Source of the DNA: Morinoia aosen
Taxonomy: Eukaryota > Arthropoda > Malacostraca > Amphipoda > Talitridae
NCBI GenBank assembly: GCA_030386875.1
Contig: CM059563.1
Location: forward strand, 13,782,001 to 13,846,000
DNA length: 64,000 nucleotides
Direction: 5' to 3'
The position numbers and the translations under genes were made by a program. The notes beneath the pieces are model-generated. The model made no database searches, was not told the origin of the DNA, and worked only from the letters and a program-made list of their open reading frames with translations. The stretch's first letter is position 1; each line of letters begins with the position of its first letter. This document shows positions 24,046 through 36,186 of this stretch, one piece after another.

Positions 24046-24258
24046 CGTCTCGTCTCTTTTATTGACAAAATGTTCGTTCATTTGCCCCCTAGTACGCCTC
24101 TTTTGACCAAGCCCTCCCTATTACTGTATTTTCGAAGCAGTGAATAAACATCCATGGATTAAAAAAGTGCTGCTTTTGGACGTAATTTAGAATGGCGGAC
24201 GCGAACTGTTTCTTGTTCATTTCATTCGCTGTCCCTCTTCATCATTCACTGTCCGTGA

Positions 24259-24456
24259 AAACAACTAACGTGTGTGCATGTAAGAGGTTTACGTGCGTAG
24301 TAGATATATTTCTAGCCAATAACTAACATATACTGAGTACATATATACAGTAAATCGAGATTTACTGTATATATGTACTCAGTATATGTTAGTTATTGGC
24401 TAGAAATATATCTACTACGCACGTAAACCTCTTACATGCACACACGTTAGTTGTTT
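24259..24456. repeat. Perfect 98-bp palindrome with 2-nt centre
   Basis: 24259-24356 and 24359-24456 are exact reverse complements with only GA between them. I compared the arms base by base. The arms contain GTGTGTGCATGTAAGAGG at the outer side and TACATATATACAGTAAATC at the inner side. Flanking sequence shows no target duplication. Either a very young foldback duplication or an assembly or sequencing foldback artefact. Confidence 0.9.
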
Positions 24457-25145
24457 CAGAGGGCACCTCATTTAATTATTGTACAATTTTTTGCTCCATC
24501 TAGTCCAGTTCAATACGAACGTATAGTGTCCTGTAGGAACAACATTAATTTGAGAAGTATAACAGATGTAGGCATGACGCCACTCCAGAACACAAGAGAA
24601 CATCAACTGCCAAAATTTGAGCCCAGACTTTGGATGGCTCATTGGACCAGACATCGAGAAGTTAGAACGAGTTACAACTCTCTATATTTACTCCTAGTGC
24701 TACTTCTTTACCAGTCATTAAAATTATTGGACTAAGTTATGTTTCATTTTCGGCGAAAAAAAAAAAATTTTCGGCTCTGTACTGCTCCAATTCCAACGCA
24801 TGCAACTTCGATGTGGGCTATTCCGTTGTAATACAATGTTAATGAACTTGAGGGAAGCAAACGCACAATTTTTTATGAAAATTCTATACTTATGTTGAAG
24901 AAAAGAGCCGTGTAAATGTGTTTCACTTCGTTAAAATGTAATTGTGAGAAAACAGTAGCTGGACTAACTCGCTTGGAAACTATACGAGAAATTTTCGGCG
25001 TGATGAGCTACGCAAGTCGTAGGTGGTCATCGTTGCGATTGCAACACAAGACAGATGACGAGCGGCACGTCGGCTGCTACGACCACCGTCCGCTCGTGTG
25101 GCTTCTTGTGTCACATTGTCCTCGCGTTAACAATGCTTGCCACGT
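24457..25145. other. Intron sequence, no gene
   Basis: No repeats or domains recognised. Small open frames (for example 24451-24735 +) have no recognisable motif. Confidence 0.5.
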
Positions 25146-26385
25146 TCGATAGTAATTTGAGTATTTAGGATGCGCTCATATTGAGGTAATTATCCTTATT
25201 CGATAGTAATTTGAGTATTTAGGATACGCTCATATTGAGGTAATTATCCTTATTCGATAGGAATTTGAGTATTTAGGCTACTCGCATGTTGAGGTAATTA
25301 TCCTTATTCGATAGGAATTCGAGTATTTAGGATACGCTCATATTGAGGTAATTATCCTTATTCGATAGGAATTTAAGTATTTAGGCTACTCGCATGTTGA
25401 GGTAATTATCCTTATTCGATAGTAATTTGAGTATTTAGGATACGCTCATATTGAGGTAATTATCCTTATTCGATAGGAATTTGAGTATTTAGGCTACTCG
25501 CATGTTGAGGTAATTATCCTTATTCGATAGGAATTCGAGTATTTAGGATACGCTCATATTGAGGTAATTATCCTTATTCGATAGTAATTTGAGTATTTAG
25601 GCTACTCGCATGTTGAGGTAATTATCCTTATTCGATAGGAATTCGAGTATTTAGGATACGCTCATATTGAGGTAATTATCCTTATTCGATAGTAATTTGA
25701 GTATTTAGGATACGCTCATATTGAGGTAATTATCCTTATTCGATAGGAATTTGAGTATTTAGGCTACTCGCATGTTGAGGTAATTATCCTTATTCGATAG
25801 GAATTCGAGTATTTAGGATACGCTCATATTGAGGTAATTATCCTTATTCGATAGTAATTTGAGTATTTAGGCTACTCGCATGTTGAGGTAATTATCCTTA
25901 TTCGATAGGAATTCGAGTATTTAGGATACGCGTATATTGAGGTAATTATCCTTATTCGATAGGAATTCGAGTATTTAGGATACGTGCATAATGAGGTAAT
26001 TATCCTTATTCGATAGGAATTCGAGTATTTAGGATACGTGCATAATGAGGTAATTATCCTTATTCGATAGGAATTCGAGTATTTAGGATACGTGCATAAT
26101 GAGGTAATTATCCTTATTCGATAGGAATTCGAGTATTTAGGATACGCGTATATAGAGGTAATTATCCTTATTCGATAGGAATTCGAGTATTTAGGATACG
26201 CTCATATTGAGGTAATTATCCTTATCCGATAAGAATTCGAGTATTTAGGATACGCTCATATTGAGGTAATTATCCTTATTCGATAAGAATTCGAGTATTT
26301 AGGATACGCTCATATTGAGGTAATTATCCTTATTCGTTAGCAATTCGAGTATTTAGGATACGCGCATATTGAGATAATTATTCTT
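25146..26385. repeat. 54-bp minisatellite, about 23 copies, partly dimeric
   Basis: Tandem 54-bp unit: TTCGATAGTAATTTGAGTAT, TTAGGATACGCTCATATTGA, GGTAATTATCCTTA (one unit shown in pieces). In the left two thirds, GGATACGCTCATATT units frequently alternate with GGCTACTCGCATGTT units, a 108-bp higher-order repeat. In the right third they give way to GGATACGTGCATAAT and then GGATACGCTCATATT units. It is unrelated to the 54-bp array at 1288. Diverged single units continue to about 26650 (ACATTGAGGTAAACATT). Confidence 0.95.
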
Positions 26386-28261
26386 AGCTTTCTCTTCTGA
26401 TAAGTTTGGCATTCACTGCGAATTGTCCCGATCGAAGTCCGCTATGCTAGTCAGAAAATGATTTAATCTATGATGCTTCTACATTGAGGTAAACATTTGA
26501 GATTCTCTTCCTGACAAGTTTACAACTCACTGCAGATTGTCTTGAAGTCTGGAAAGCTGGTCTCGAGTAAGGTGCAATTGTCGATTACGTACAGTTTGTA
26601 CCTAGTATACGCGTATACTGAGATACGAGCTTCACGGTTTGTATCCTGACGAGTGACGTTACCTGCTTTATTGTACTATTGTTCTGCGGTGTTGGTGGGA
26701 AAGGTTTTTAACTAATTTCTCTGATATGCTGCACATTAGAAATTTCTGTATGAATGCAAGAAGAAATGCGTCCTCCTCTGTCTTCTATGCAATATTGACT
26801 CCTTTTTTCATTTTGAAGATATTCGAATAGTATTTAAAATTTAGAAAAATATTCAATAAAAAGTTGTAATTTTTGATCGAAGATTACTGCAATTTTTATT
26901 ATTTATTCTTTCCATTACTCGATTATTCCTACCTGCTGAAACGTCTATAATATCGTTTTTAAAATTGACCACTTCGTGCGCAACATCAGTTGTTCATTAA
27001 ATCTAAAAATTCGATGCAATTGCTCTTGCTCTTGTTAGTGCACGAGCCCGAAATCTTGATTATATTGAGGACAGCAAGATCTGATTTCAGCAGTGCATGT
27101 GATCCGGTAATTTTCTGATTCATTTTCCCTCAACACGCCGGTTGCTGCGAATGAAATCATAAAATCAAGATATGTAAATTGTGGAAGAAAAATAAAATTA
27201 ACGCCTCTTGGATTTTGATTTTAGTTAGCGGGCAATTTTTTTTAAATAAGCTAATTTGACTCATTCTAACATTTTCTATTAATGTACTATCGTATTTTAT
27301 ACTAACTAAAATTGGTCAACTAGTTTCTTTATTTCTATTTTATGTAAAGTATCACAGGCCAACTACTTCAAATACTCTAATTTTATATGAATTTACACAA
27401 GCTAACTACTTTTAATATTTCAATTTTATACGAAGTAACGCTTCCCAGCTGCTTCAAATATTTTAATTTTTTGGCCAACTATTTCCTGTAATAGTTTTAA
27501 TTATCCATGAACAATCTTTAAGATTTGTTTAGTTACGCTGCCGCTGCTGAGCTCACGACTAAGCGCGTCCTAGATCGAAGGAGTCGTAACTCGGCTCGAG
27601 CGCGTCTGCTCCGCTGCCTCGGCCAGTCGCCACGTCATAACCGTGAGCAGCAATGCTATATCTAAAGAACCATCTCGTGCATGCACAGTAAACATTAAAA
27701 GTAAATAATTACCAGAGGCAGCACTCGCAACCTCCTTGCAGTCACGGTCCACCAGGATCGAAGCCCTCAAGAATTTCTTCACAATTATCCCGCATGGAAA
27801 TTTTTGTGGCAGTTTCCCTGGTCTCTACGACGGCGGTGGTGTGGTGTTGCGCAGCGTCGTGCGGGATCGTGAAGCATCGTGAGATATCGTGCCGCGAGAC
27901 TCGTCTATCACCTCGCAGGACGACAATATTCCACTTTCGGTCACGCTCTTCTCCCGCGTTAAATGCCTGTGCCAACAAAGTGTGTTCACGCCAGGCTGAC
28001 TCGGCAAATTATTGATATGACGAGCTTTTTAGATAAAACTATCGAAAGCATTGCGGTGCATCGCATCTCTACAATCTATTAGGGAAACTACGGCTCCTTC
28101 TGGCGTGACTGCGTGCTCCCCTCACAGGCTTCCACTCGGTCGCTTTTGCTCCCTGTGGAGGTAGTAAAATCGTCCACTACCTGACGTCAGCACTTTTTCC
28201 TGGCTACTTTCAGGGACTGTGCCCGAATTTTGTGTACGTTTTTATCTCATTTTCACTTGCA
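26386..28261. other. Intron sequence with one degenerate array
   Basis: 27303-27510 has about four diverged copies of a ~57-bp unit, CCAACTACTTCAAATAnTnT then AATTTTATA. 27570-28010 is a less AT-rich stretch whose small ORFs on both strands show no known domain. No exon found. Confidence 0.55.
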
Positions 28262-28497
28262 GGCGACGGGCTGTGTTCTCTGTCAATCATACATTTATGC
28301 TGTGTTCTCTGTCTTCCTGCATTTATGCTGTGTTTTCTCTCTTCATAAATTTATGCTGTGTTCTCTGTCTTCATGCATTTATGCTGTGTTCTCTCTCTTC
28401 ATACATTTATGCTGTGTTCTCTGTCTTCCTGCATTTATGCTGTGTTCTCTCTCTTCATACATTTATGCTGTGTTCTCTGTCTTCATGCATTTATTTG
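28262..28497. repeat. 28-bp minisatellite, about 8 copies
   Basis: Unit ATTTATGCTGTGTTCTCTGT then CTTCATGC, with CTCTCTTCATAC variants roughly alternating with CTGTCTTCCTGC variants. The open frame across it is a by-product. Confidence 0.93.
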
Positions 28498-28825
28498 CTG
28501 AATTTCCAAGGAAGTCTTGAGGAGGGTAACATGGTAAAAGATGAGTATAGTAGTGAGTACACCGCAAAAAAAAACTGTTACTTATATTCTAGTATCCATT
28601 GCAAGGAAACGTCTCATTGCTCCTTTTGCGTACATCGGCAAAGATAATGTTTTCTGGTACTCGAGTTGTGCATTGATGAAAAAATGTACAACTGATACTC
28701 CTTATGCATCGGGGAGATAGCGCATCACCAAGACGGTTGCGCACACGGGGTGGAAACGTAAAACTGATTCGCTAGGGGCAACAAGGTACAAACCTGTAAC
28801 TGATACATTCGTGTGTATCGAGATT

Positions 28826-29140
28826 CCTATTAGGGGTTAAAACTATTATATATTTGGGATTTAGCGCTTCCAATTTGAAGATGTATGGTCTCGAGCTGAA
28901 GGTTAGGTTGGCCTTCTTTTTTTAAATAAAATGAATTTTTTTTGCGGACCATATTTTCTCCCATTGACTGCTGTTCCTTTCTCCATCACCTATTACTTTC
29001 TTTTTCATCTTTTACTAGGTTGTGGAGACACCTTGTGTGTATAAATTCCCCGTTCCCCCCATTCCACACAAAACGGTGCCATTGTCCCTCTCTTGGGTAC
29101 GCCTTGTTGATAGTTAGGGAGACTTAAAGTAACTTATAAT
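28826..29140 (+). repeat. Dispersed ~390-bp repeat family, copy 3
   Basis: Shares with 14371-14745 the order: GGGGTTAAAACTATTATAT, GAGCTGAAGGTTAGGTTGGC, CTTCTTT..AAATAAAATG, GCGGACCATATTTTC, GACTGCTGTTCCTTTCTCC, CACCTATTACTTTCTTTTTC, ACACCTTGTGTGTATAAATT, and GTTAGGGAGACTTAAAGTAA. Same orientation as the host gene. Non-coding. Confidence 0.75.
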
Positions 29141-29149
29141 CTATGTAGA

Positions 29150-29960
29150 TCGAAATAAAAACGTACAACTAATACGCTTGCGTCTCCAAGATACAAACAT
29201 ATTACTAATTCATAAGTGTACAACGAAATAAAAAGTATTAAATACACGTTCGTGACACCATGATATAAAAGTACAACTGATGCCTCCGTGTACATCAAGA
29301 TGAACATCTATAACGGATTCGCTCGTGACCTCAACATATAAACATATTACTGATACGCTCGTTTATATCAAGATGAACATCTATAATGGATTCGCTCGTG
29401 ACCTCAACATATAAACGTATTACTGATACGCTCGTTTATATCAAGATGAACATCTATAATGGATTCGCTCGTGACCTCAACATATAAACGTATTACTGAT
29501 ACGCTCGTTTATATCAAGATGAACATCTATAATGGATTCGCTCGTGACCTCAACATATAAACGTATTACTGATACGCTCGTTTATATCAAGATGAACATC
29601 TATAATGGATTCGCTCGTGACCTCAACATATAAACGTATTACTGATACGCTCGTTTATATCAAGATGAACATCTATAATGGATTCGCTCGTGACCTCAAC
29701 ATATAAACGTATTACTGATACGCTCGTTTATATCAAGATGAACATCTATAATGGATTCGCTCGTGACCTCAACATATAAACGTATTACTGATACGCTCGT
29801 TTATATCAAGATGAACATCTATAACGGATTCGCTCGTGACCTCAACATATAAACGTATAACTGATACGCTCGTGACACCATTGTATAAACGTAAAGCTAA
29901 TACACTTGTACACATAGGGAAGACATCACATAACTGCTACACCCGTGCACAGCTAGTGAG
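29150..29960. repeat. 73-bp tandem array with degenerate flanks
   Basis: About eight near-identical 73-bp units at 29270-29860: ACTGATACGCTCGTTTATAT, CAAGATGAACATCTATAATG, GATTCGCTCGTGACCTCAAC, ATATAAACGTATT. Each unit is itself two related halves (GATACGCTCGT / GATTCGCTCGT), so a ~36-bp ancestor was duplicated and then amplified. Diverged half-units extend left to about 28640, interrupted by the dispersed repeat copy, and right to 29960. Confidence 0.93.
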
Positions 29961-31400
29961 AAATAGCATTTAAAGCATGTGTTTGCAGCGCACACTCTCA
30001 CCATAAACTCACCAGCGCGTCCAAACGACTCACCAATTTCCGTGAGTGCGCCTTCTGTTGCCGGCCTCCCATGGGGTGACGACCTCCTCCCTCTACGTAC
30101 GGAGCATTCCCACCGGCTGCTCGAATGTATGTAAACACTCCCAGTCTTTCCTTGTCGCTGTGCTTATCACTCAACATCCGCTTTTTCCGACCATATTCCG
30201 CCTTATCATTCAATTCCGACTTCATGGAGCTCCTACAGCTCGCACGGTCTGCAGTCTTTCATTTAAGCTATCACCTTAATCGGCGCGTCGTTCTACCTTT
30301 CAGTTGCAGTTACGAATTTAGATATACTCGTATGTTCACTACTTAGTGTACACGGCCCCTCATAAATGAGATAACTCAATATTTTCATTGAATAAATTTT
30401 CCAGATGTGGATGACAAACAACAAATATAGCAATCTTAAAAGTACTCGCGATTAAAATATTCTTATATTTTTGCACCGGTAAAACTCGTATCACAGATAC
30501 GGTCATTAAGTATCCTTATGAGCGTGACAGCGAGACGGAAGAAGCGGACACAAAACAAATATATCAATAAGAATAGATGAACATACCAAGGGTATTATTG
30601 GGTAAAATGTTGTAAACAGGAGATATACGTATAAATATACATATAGATTAAGAATTTCAGTACAGTAGGGAATCTTGAAAAATTTGATTTATATCTTTTA
30701 TTCTCAATTATATACACATATAGAATAAATATACACATACAAATTAAGCAAATTATTAGAGTGGGGATTCTTGACAAATTTTATTTTGTTCTAAATCTTT
30801 TATTCTTACATAGCTCACGTGGATAACTATGTGATGTAGTCCATCTTTTTGTTGGGTTTGCCCCTGCGAGAGCTGGACACAGCAACTTCATGCCAAGCGG
30901 TCGTTTGAGACATCGCTCCATCTGTAATGTGCCGTGACGAGCGGGACGTGCAGCGCTCATTTGAACGTTCTTTAACTGCGGTTGGTTACTCAATTGACAG
31001 AAATTATGCAGCGCTTACCGTAACTGTTGTATGAACTGACAATAATTGTGTGCGGCGTCATGCTCAATAAGGGCTCTTATGAGCTCTTGATCGTATTTAA
31101 CATTCGGTGAAGTACCATAAATTTAAGTAAAATATGCCTGTACCGAAAAGTGATGATTTAGGTGTTAATTACGAGGAAATTTTCAAGTGCAATATTTTTA
31201 CGTCTGTAGGAACCCTGCAGAGAGGAAATGAAGCTCAGTGTAAATCATGTAACAAAACTTGTTGGTGCATTCCTCCACCTCATTACGCCAGGTATACACA
31301 GATAACCATTATGTGGAGCACTAAGCAACTTATGAGCGCTTCTTTTTCTCAACGCGCTTTCTCGTCTGACCAGCGCTGCTGCTCCACCGTAACGAATTCT
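29961..31400. other. Intron sequence, no gene
   Basis: 30625-30810 holds two tandem copies of a ~95-bp AT-rich unit (ATATACATATAGATTAAG...GGGAATCTTGAnAAATTT...TCTTTTATTCT). Other ORFs, such as 30046-30279 + and 31134-31409 +, have no recognisable domain. Non-coding call. Confidence 0.5.
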
Positions 31401-31419
31401 TTTTCCTGACAATGGTTTC

Positions 31420-32790
31420 TGTGTCAGTTTAACGATTTTTGTTACGCTGCTGCAACTTCCGTTTCCCGATTACGACTTCTGCATTCTGACTTCAAATACT
31501 GTGTCCCGACTCCGACTTTCCTACCACGAAGACGACTCAGGTATCCCGACTACGATTTTTATGTCACGAAAACGACTCAGGTATCCCGACTCCGACTTTC
31601 CTACCACGAAGACGACTCAGGTATCCCGACTACGATTTTTATGTCACGAAAACGACTCAGGTATCCCGACTACGATTTTTATGCCACGAATACTCAGGTA
31701 TCCCGACTCCGACTTTCCTACAACGAAGACGACTCAGGTATCCCGACTTCGATTTTTGTACCACGAAAAGACTCAGGTATCCCGACTACGATTTTTATAC
31801 CACGAAAACGACTCAGGTATCCCGACTACAATTTTTATACCACGAAAACGACTCAGGTATCCGGACTACGATTTTTATATAACGAAAACGACTCAGGTAT
31901 CCCGACTACGATTTTTATACCACGAAAACGACTCAGGTCTCCCGTCTACAATTTTTATACCACGAAAACGACTCAGGTATCCGGACTACGATTTTTATAC
32001 CACGAAAACGACTCAGGCAACCCGACTACGATTTTTATACCACGAAAACAACTCAGGTAACCGGACTACGATTTTTATACCACGAAAACGACTCAGGTAT
32101 CCCGACTACGATTTTTATACCACGAAAACGACTCAGGTATCCGGACTTCGATTTTTATACCACGAAAACAACTCAGGTATCCCGACTACGATTTTTATAC
32201 CACGAAAACGACTCAGGTATCCCGACTACGATTTTTATACCACGAAAACAACTCAGGTATCCCGACTACGATTTTTATACCACGAAAACAACTCAGGTAA
32301 CCGGACTACGATTTTTATACCACGAAAACGACTCAGGTATCCCGACTACGATTTTTATACCACGAAAACGACTCAGGTATCCGGACTTCGATTTTTATAC
32401 CACGAAAACGACTCAGGTATCCCGACTACGATTTTTATACCACGAAAACAACTCAGGTATCCCGACTACGATTTTTATACCACGAAAACGACTCAGGTAT
32501 CCCGACTACGATTTTTATACCACGAAAACGACTCAGGTATCCCGACTACGATTTTTATACCACGAAAACGACTCAGGTATCCCGACTACGATTTTTATTC
32601 CACGAAAATGACTCAGGTATCCCGACTCCTTTTTTTTTATACCACGAAAACGACTCAGGTATCCCGACTACGATTTTTATACCACGAAAACGACTCAGGT
32701 ATCCGGACTACGATTTTTATACCACGAAAACGACTCAGGTATCCCGACTGCGGTTTTTATACCACGAAAACGACTTTTGTACCACGAGGA
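31420..32790. repeat. 40-bp minisatellite, about 32 copies
   Basis: Unit: CGACTCAGGTATCCCGACTA then CGATTTTTATACCACGAAAA. From 31499 the copies are regular. 31420-31498 has diverged half-unit relatives (CCCGATTACGACTTCTG). Subtypes (ATCCGGACT, AACCGGACT, AAACAACTC) recur in ordered blocks; for example the set at 32041-32160 resembles that at 32281-32400, implying a ~240-bp block duplication. The long open frame 31501-32799 is a by-product. Confidence 0.95.
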
Positions 32791-32799
32791 ATAACTTGA

Positions 32800-33685
32800 G
32801 GAATAGAGTCCCAACATTTTTTCTCTTATTTTTAGATATCAATAATATCACTTATCATAAAATACCTACCAATTAAGGACCATCAAATTGATACATTTTA
32901 AAATTCAACGAGGAATTAGATTTCAGGCATCAACCTCACTGGAAATATACGGTTTTTCTTTTTGTTTTCTCTCTATAACTTTTTGACGCCCAAGGAAAAT
33001 CACTACTGTTTAGAGTACAACTAACTAGAACTGAGACCCTTTATGGCCGTGCAACTTACGCTGGGATATTTGCGGATGCGCGAATGGCATCGAATGCGTT
33101 GATTAATCACCAATCATTTTCACCAACACGCATGTAAACCCATTTTTTAAACCGGGTTTTCACTTCCCAGAGTGATTGTTTCACTCGCATGAAACAATTA
33201 TGTCATCGTCTAAAATTTCTGCCTAATCTCAATCATGTAGTGTATTTTTTTCTTTAAAACTTTAAAATGTTTTTTTTTCTGTTAGTTGAATCTTCAAACA
33301 TTGAAGAAGACTTGCTGCTTATGGAAGCATTGACTACTCGTAATTTATTTTAATGCTACGGAACTATTTATTAACCATTTAGTAACTGTGGTCTAGCGGC
33401 CAGTTTGCTCGCTCTTCATGTAGAAGTTCACGAATCTGAGCCCAGCAATACGAGTCCAATGTTTTTCCCCCTTGGGAAAAGGAAGAATTGTGCCACTTGG
33501 CCTAGATGTGCACAACGAGCATCGGAGCTACAGGAGTAACGAATGGTAGAGCAAAAGCTTCTGAGAAATAAATGAAAGATATATATCGGTTATAAACTTC
33601 ATTGGAATGAAAAAACTCTATCGAATTCCTTCGGGCCTGTCTTTATCAGCGTCGAGGCTCTATACAAGCTCTCCGTTCTAGCTTC
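32800..33685. other. Intron sequence, no gene
   Basis: AT-rich unique sequence. 33385-33450 has a weak tRNA-like A/B-box pattern (TGGTCTAGCGGC...GTTCACGAATC), perhaps a SINE relic; not called. Confidence 0.45.
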
Positions 33686-33790
33686 CACTAGAACCACCAC
33701 ACCAACACCACTACCACCACCACATCAACACTGCCACCACCATCACCCACCAGAAACACCACCACCACCGAACACCACTACCACCGGTAC
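33686..33790. repeat. CCA/ACC-rich simple repeat
   Basis: Imperfect ACCACCACC / ACCAACACC low-complexity tract of about 100 bases. Confidence 0.9.
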
Positions 33791-33939
33791 CCTTAAGTCT
33801 GTTTTGACCTCTGACTCGAGAATTGATTCAAAGCTTGCGGTGACCATGTACGTAGAAGCTGTAAATCAGCAGCGTGCCCAGTTCTGATGCTGTTTTTGAG
33901 CCGACCAGCACTCTCTTGCTGGCTAACAGCATCGTAAGG

Positions 33940-34025
33940 CCTGCCAGGGGCCGGATTTGTTAACAATTTACGTCCTCGTAGCGGGACAGCCGGCAGCGCA
34001 AGTTCTCCTGTCGTCTTGGTCACGT
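33940..34025 (+). repeat. Short foldback family, copy 1 (one arm)
   Basis: GGCCGGATTTGTTAACAATT, TACGTCCTCGTAGCGGGAC, AGCCGGCAGCGCAAGTTC, GTCGTCTTGGTCACG. Aligns with 42515-42610 and with 49767-49845. At the last site a reversed arm follows, so this may be one arm of a MITE. Confidence 0.55.
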
Positions 34026-34557
34026 TAAGTGCAGTTTTTTTCTTCCCCTCTGAAGTTCGGTATTTCGAAATTTTCCAAAAGATGTTGAAAGCTCAAGTTC
34101 TGAAAACAGTCATCCAACAAAGTGGCTACATGTTACGCGCTTACGTTTTATTTAAAAAATCCCCTTCTCGAGAATTTTGGATAGAAAACAAGCACGTAGT
34201 TTAGCTAAAACGAATTCAAAGACTCACACTGCCAGGTATTTCGTCACGACCATGAAAATTGTTTGAAATGCAGCGCCATGATTGGAATCCAGGATCCAGC
34301 GTGGGCTGGAGCTCGGTGGCTCTAGCGCAAGTAATGAAGACGTCTCCATACTTGGAGGCGCTACTCACATCGTGCTCGGTGTGACTTCCTGCTCTTGCAG
34401 CGTAATTAGGGCACGTGACCCCGCCTACTTAGCTCAACTCTGCCCTTCATGCTTTTGTTGGGTTTGGCTCATGTTGTGCAAAATTAAAATTAGAACGACT
34501 TATATCCCGAAATATGTTAATCTTTTCCTATTGGCATGCCGTATTGTTAGATAACCT
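34026..34557. other. Intron sequence, no gene
   Basis: No recognisable feature. A 90-codon open frame (34282-34554 +) has no known motif. Confidence 0.45.
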
Positions 34558-34845
34558 CAACTTCAGATAGGCCTTCGATACTTTTTTATTACTTGTCCAC
34601 TCTTATTTGATCTCTTTTCACGTCTTCTTCGCTATCTCTTTTTTGTCACCTCTTCTTCCTCTTCTTATCTAACTTACCGTCTCGGTGAGCAGGATATCCT
34701 GTGTGGGAACACACCTTGTGCATAGATTCCTCGTTTTCCTTAGTCCATACCAAATAATACTCGTACCTTCTTGAATCTGTGAAATAATCTTTGTAATGGA
34801 AACAACGAAGCCTCAAACTTACTCCTATACTATAATACAACTGGG
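34558..34845 (+). repeat. Dispersed ~390-bp repeat family, copy 4 (3' part)
   Basis: Shares TGTGTGGGAACACACCTTGT, GCATAGATTCCTCGTTTTCC and TAGTCCATACCAAAT with the other copies, and TAGATAGGCCT / TCTTCTTCCTCTTCTTAnCT with copy 1 at 6180. The 5' half appears replaced by a CT-rich segment. Confidence 0.65.
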
Positions 34846-34984
34846 ACGTCGTATAACGGCATAGATCATAGTGGAATGCAAATTATGTGTTAAACGTGAT
34901 TTACCAAAATTCTTTCTATAACTCTAATCATACACTTCACAGTCTCTTCAGCGGTGCAGTGGAAATAATTATACTAGGACTCAT

Positions 34985-35245
34985 GCTTTAAAACTTTGAC
35001 TGCGACGTGACGTACCTTTGGTGGGTCACATCCATTGAGCATTTCGTTCAAAATCCATTGAGAGGATTTTTATTGTGCTGCTGACCGACTTGCCGTCGCA
35101 ACTTCATGTTCATGAATACTTAATGAAAAGTAAATGAAGGCACGATCTATTTGATGTTTTTTTTTCGAAATTTATCTCAAAAATTAACTTTAATTTGAGT
35201 TAAACACTGAACTTGTTTAACCCGCCGCAGTTAACTTGTTAAACT
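34985..35245. mobile_element. piggyBac-like MITE relic, copy 2
   Basis: Left end TTTAAAACTTTGACTGCGACG then CCTTTGGTGGGTCAC; right end TTTAACCCGCCGCAGTTAAC, TTGTTAA. Terminal inverted motif is CnnTTGACTGCGG-like. The internal block AAATGAAGGCACGATCTnTT is shared with the region at 41190-41215. No coding sequence. Confidence 0.5.
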
Positions 35246-36186
35246 GACACATGGTCACACTGACCTACAGCATTGTACAGTTGGATGATTCGAGTGTAAT
35301 AATTGATATTTGAAGGTAGCCTTTTCACTATGTTTCATTTGCCAAGGTAATGATGTGGTGTTTGTTCCGCTTTCAGAGACTGTGGTCGAGGTTTTCTGAA
35401 CAACTCGGCAACTAATTTAAATTAAATAAAAAGAAACATGAGCGATACCTGTTTTTGTTAAGACTCGTGTTTTTACTGCTAACACGGGTTCCAGCTGTGG
35501 CTATTTAAACGATTTATTTCCGCTTGCAATACATCAGTAAAATCATTACTTAAAAATATATTAAATTGACAGGCTGAGGTGTGAGTACTATGAGATATAA
35601 CTCGTGGACACGACCAAGTTTTAATTCTGTGTCTTACTTCTGCATCGCTACCGTACGAATTTTGTATCCTGGCTACTACTTCAGTATCCCGAAAATGATT
35701 CCGATGTCACGACTGCGACTTTCGTTCCATAATTTCAACTACTGTTCCACAAGTGCAAATTTAACACGGGCTTAAACACGGAAGTTATTCCTAATGCTGA
35801 ATTTTGCTATAGATGTTAGGGCTTCTGAATTCATAACTAAAGGAATGTGAGTCTAAACATTTATTTCGCCGTTCTTGCATACAATTTTTTTTAGCTCGTT
35901 GTATTGAGTTCACTTACACCTCGCATGTTAGCAAAATTTCCGGCCATGTTGTCCCGATTTTGCCATATTTGTCTAATTTCATTGGTAGAAAGAAGTTAAG
36001 CTCAACAATGAAATCTCTCAACATTATCATATGCAGTGACTAAATTAAAGATGCGGGTTCATGACCGGTTTTTTACGCTAGATTCTTGGTTTTGTTACGA
36101 ATACTACAAGAAGGCGCTAATATTTATTCACTAAACCAAAAAATAAACTTCTAGTACGTCTGTGTCCAAAGATATTTACTGCTCAC
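35246..36186. other. Intron sequence; relic of the 40-bp array
   Basis: 35640-35755 contains diverged units resembling the 40-bp array 3 kb upstream: TATCCTGGCTACTACTTCAG, TATCCCGAAAATGATTCCGA, TGTCACGACTGCGACTTTCG. Otherwise AT-rich with nothing recognised. Confidence 0.5.

Noticed and set aside
31501-32799. 432-codon ORF
   Set aside because: Read-through of the 40-bp repeat.
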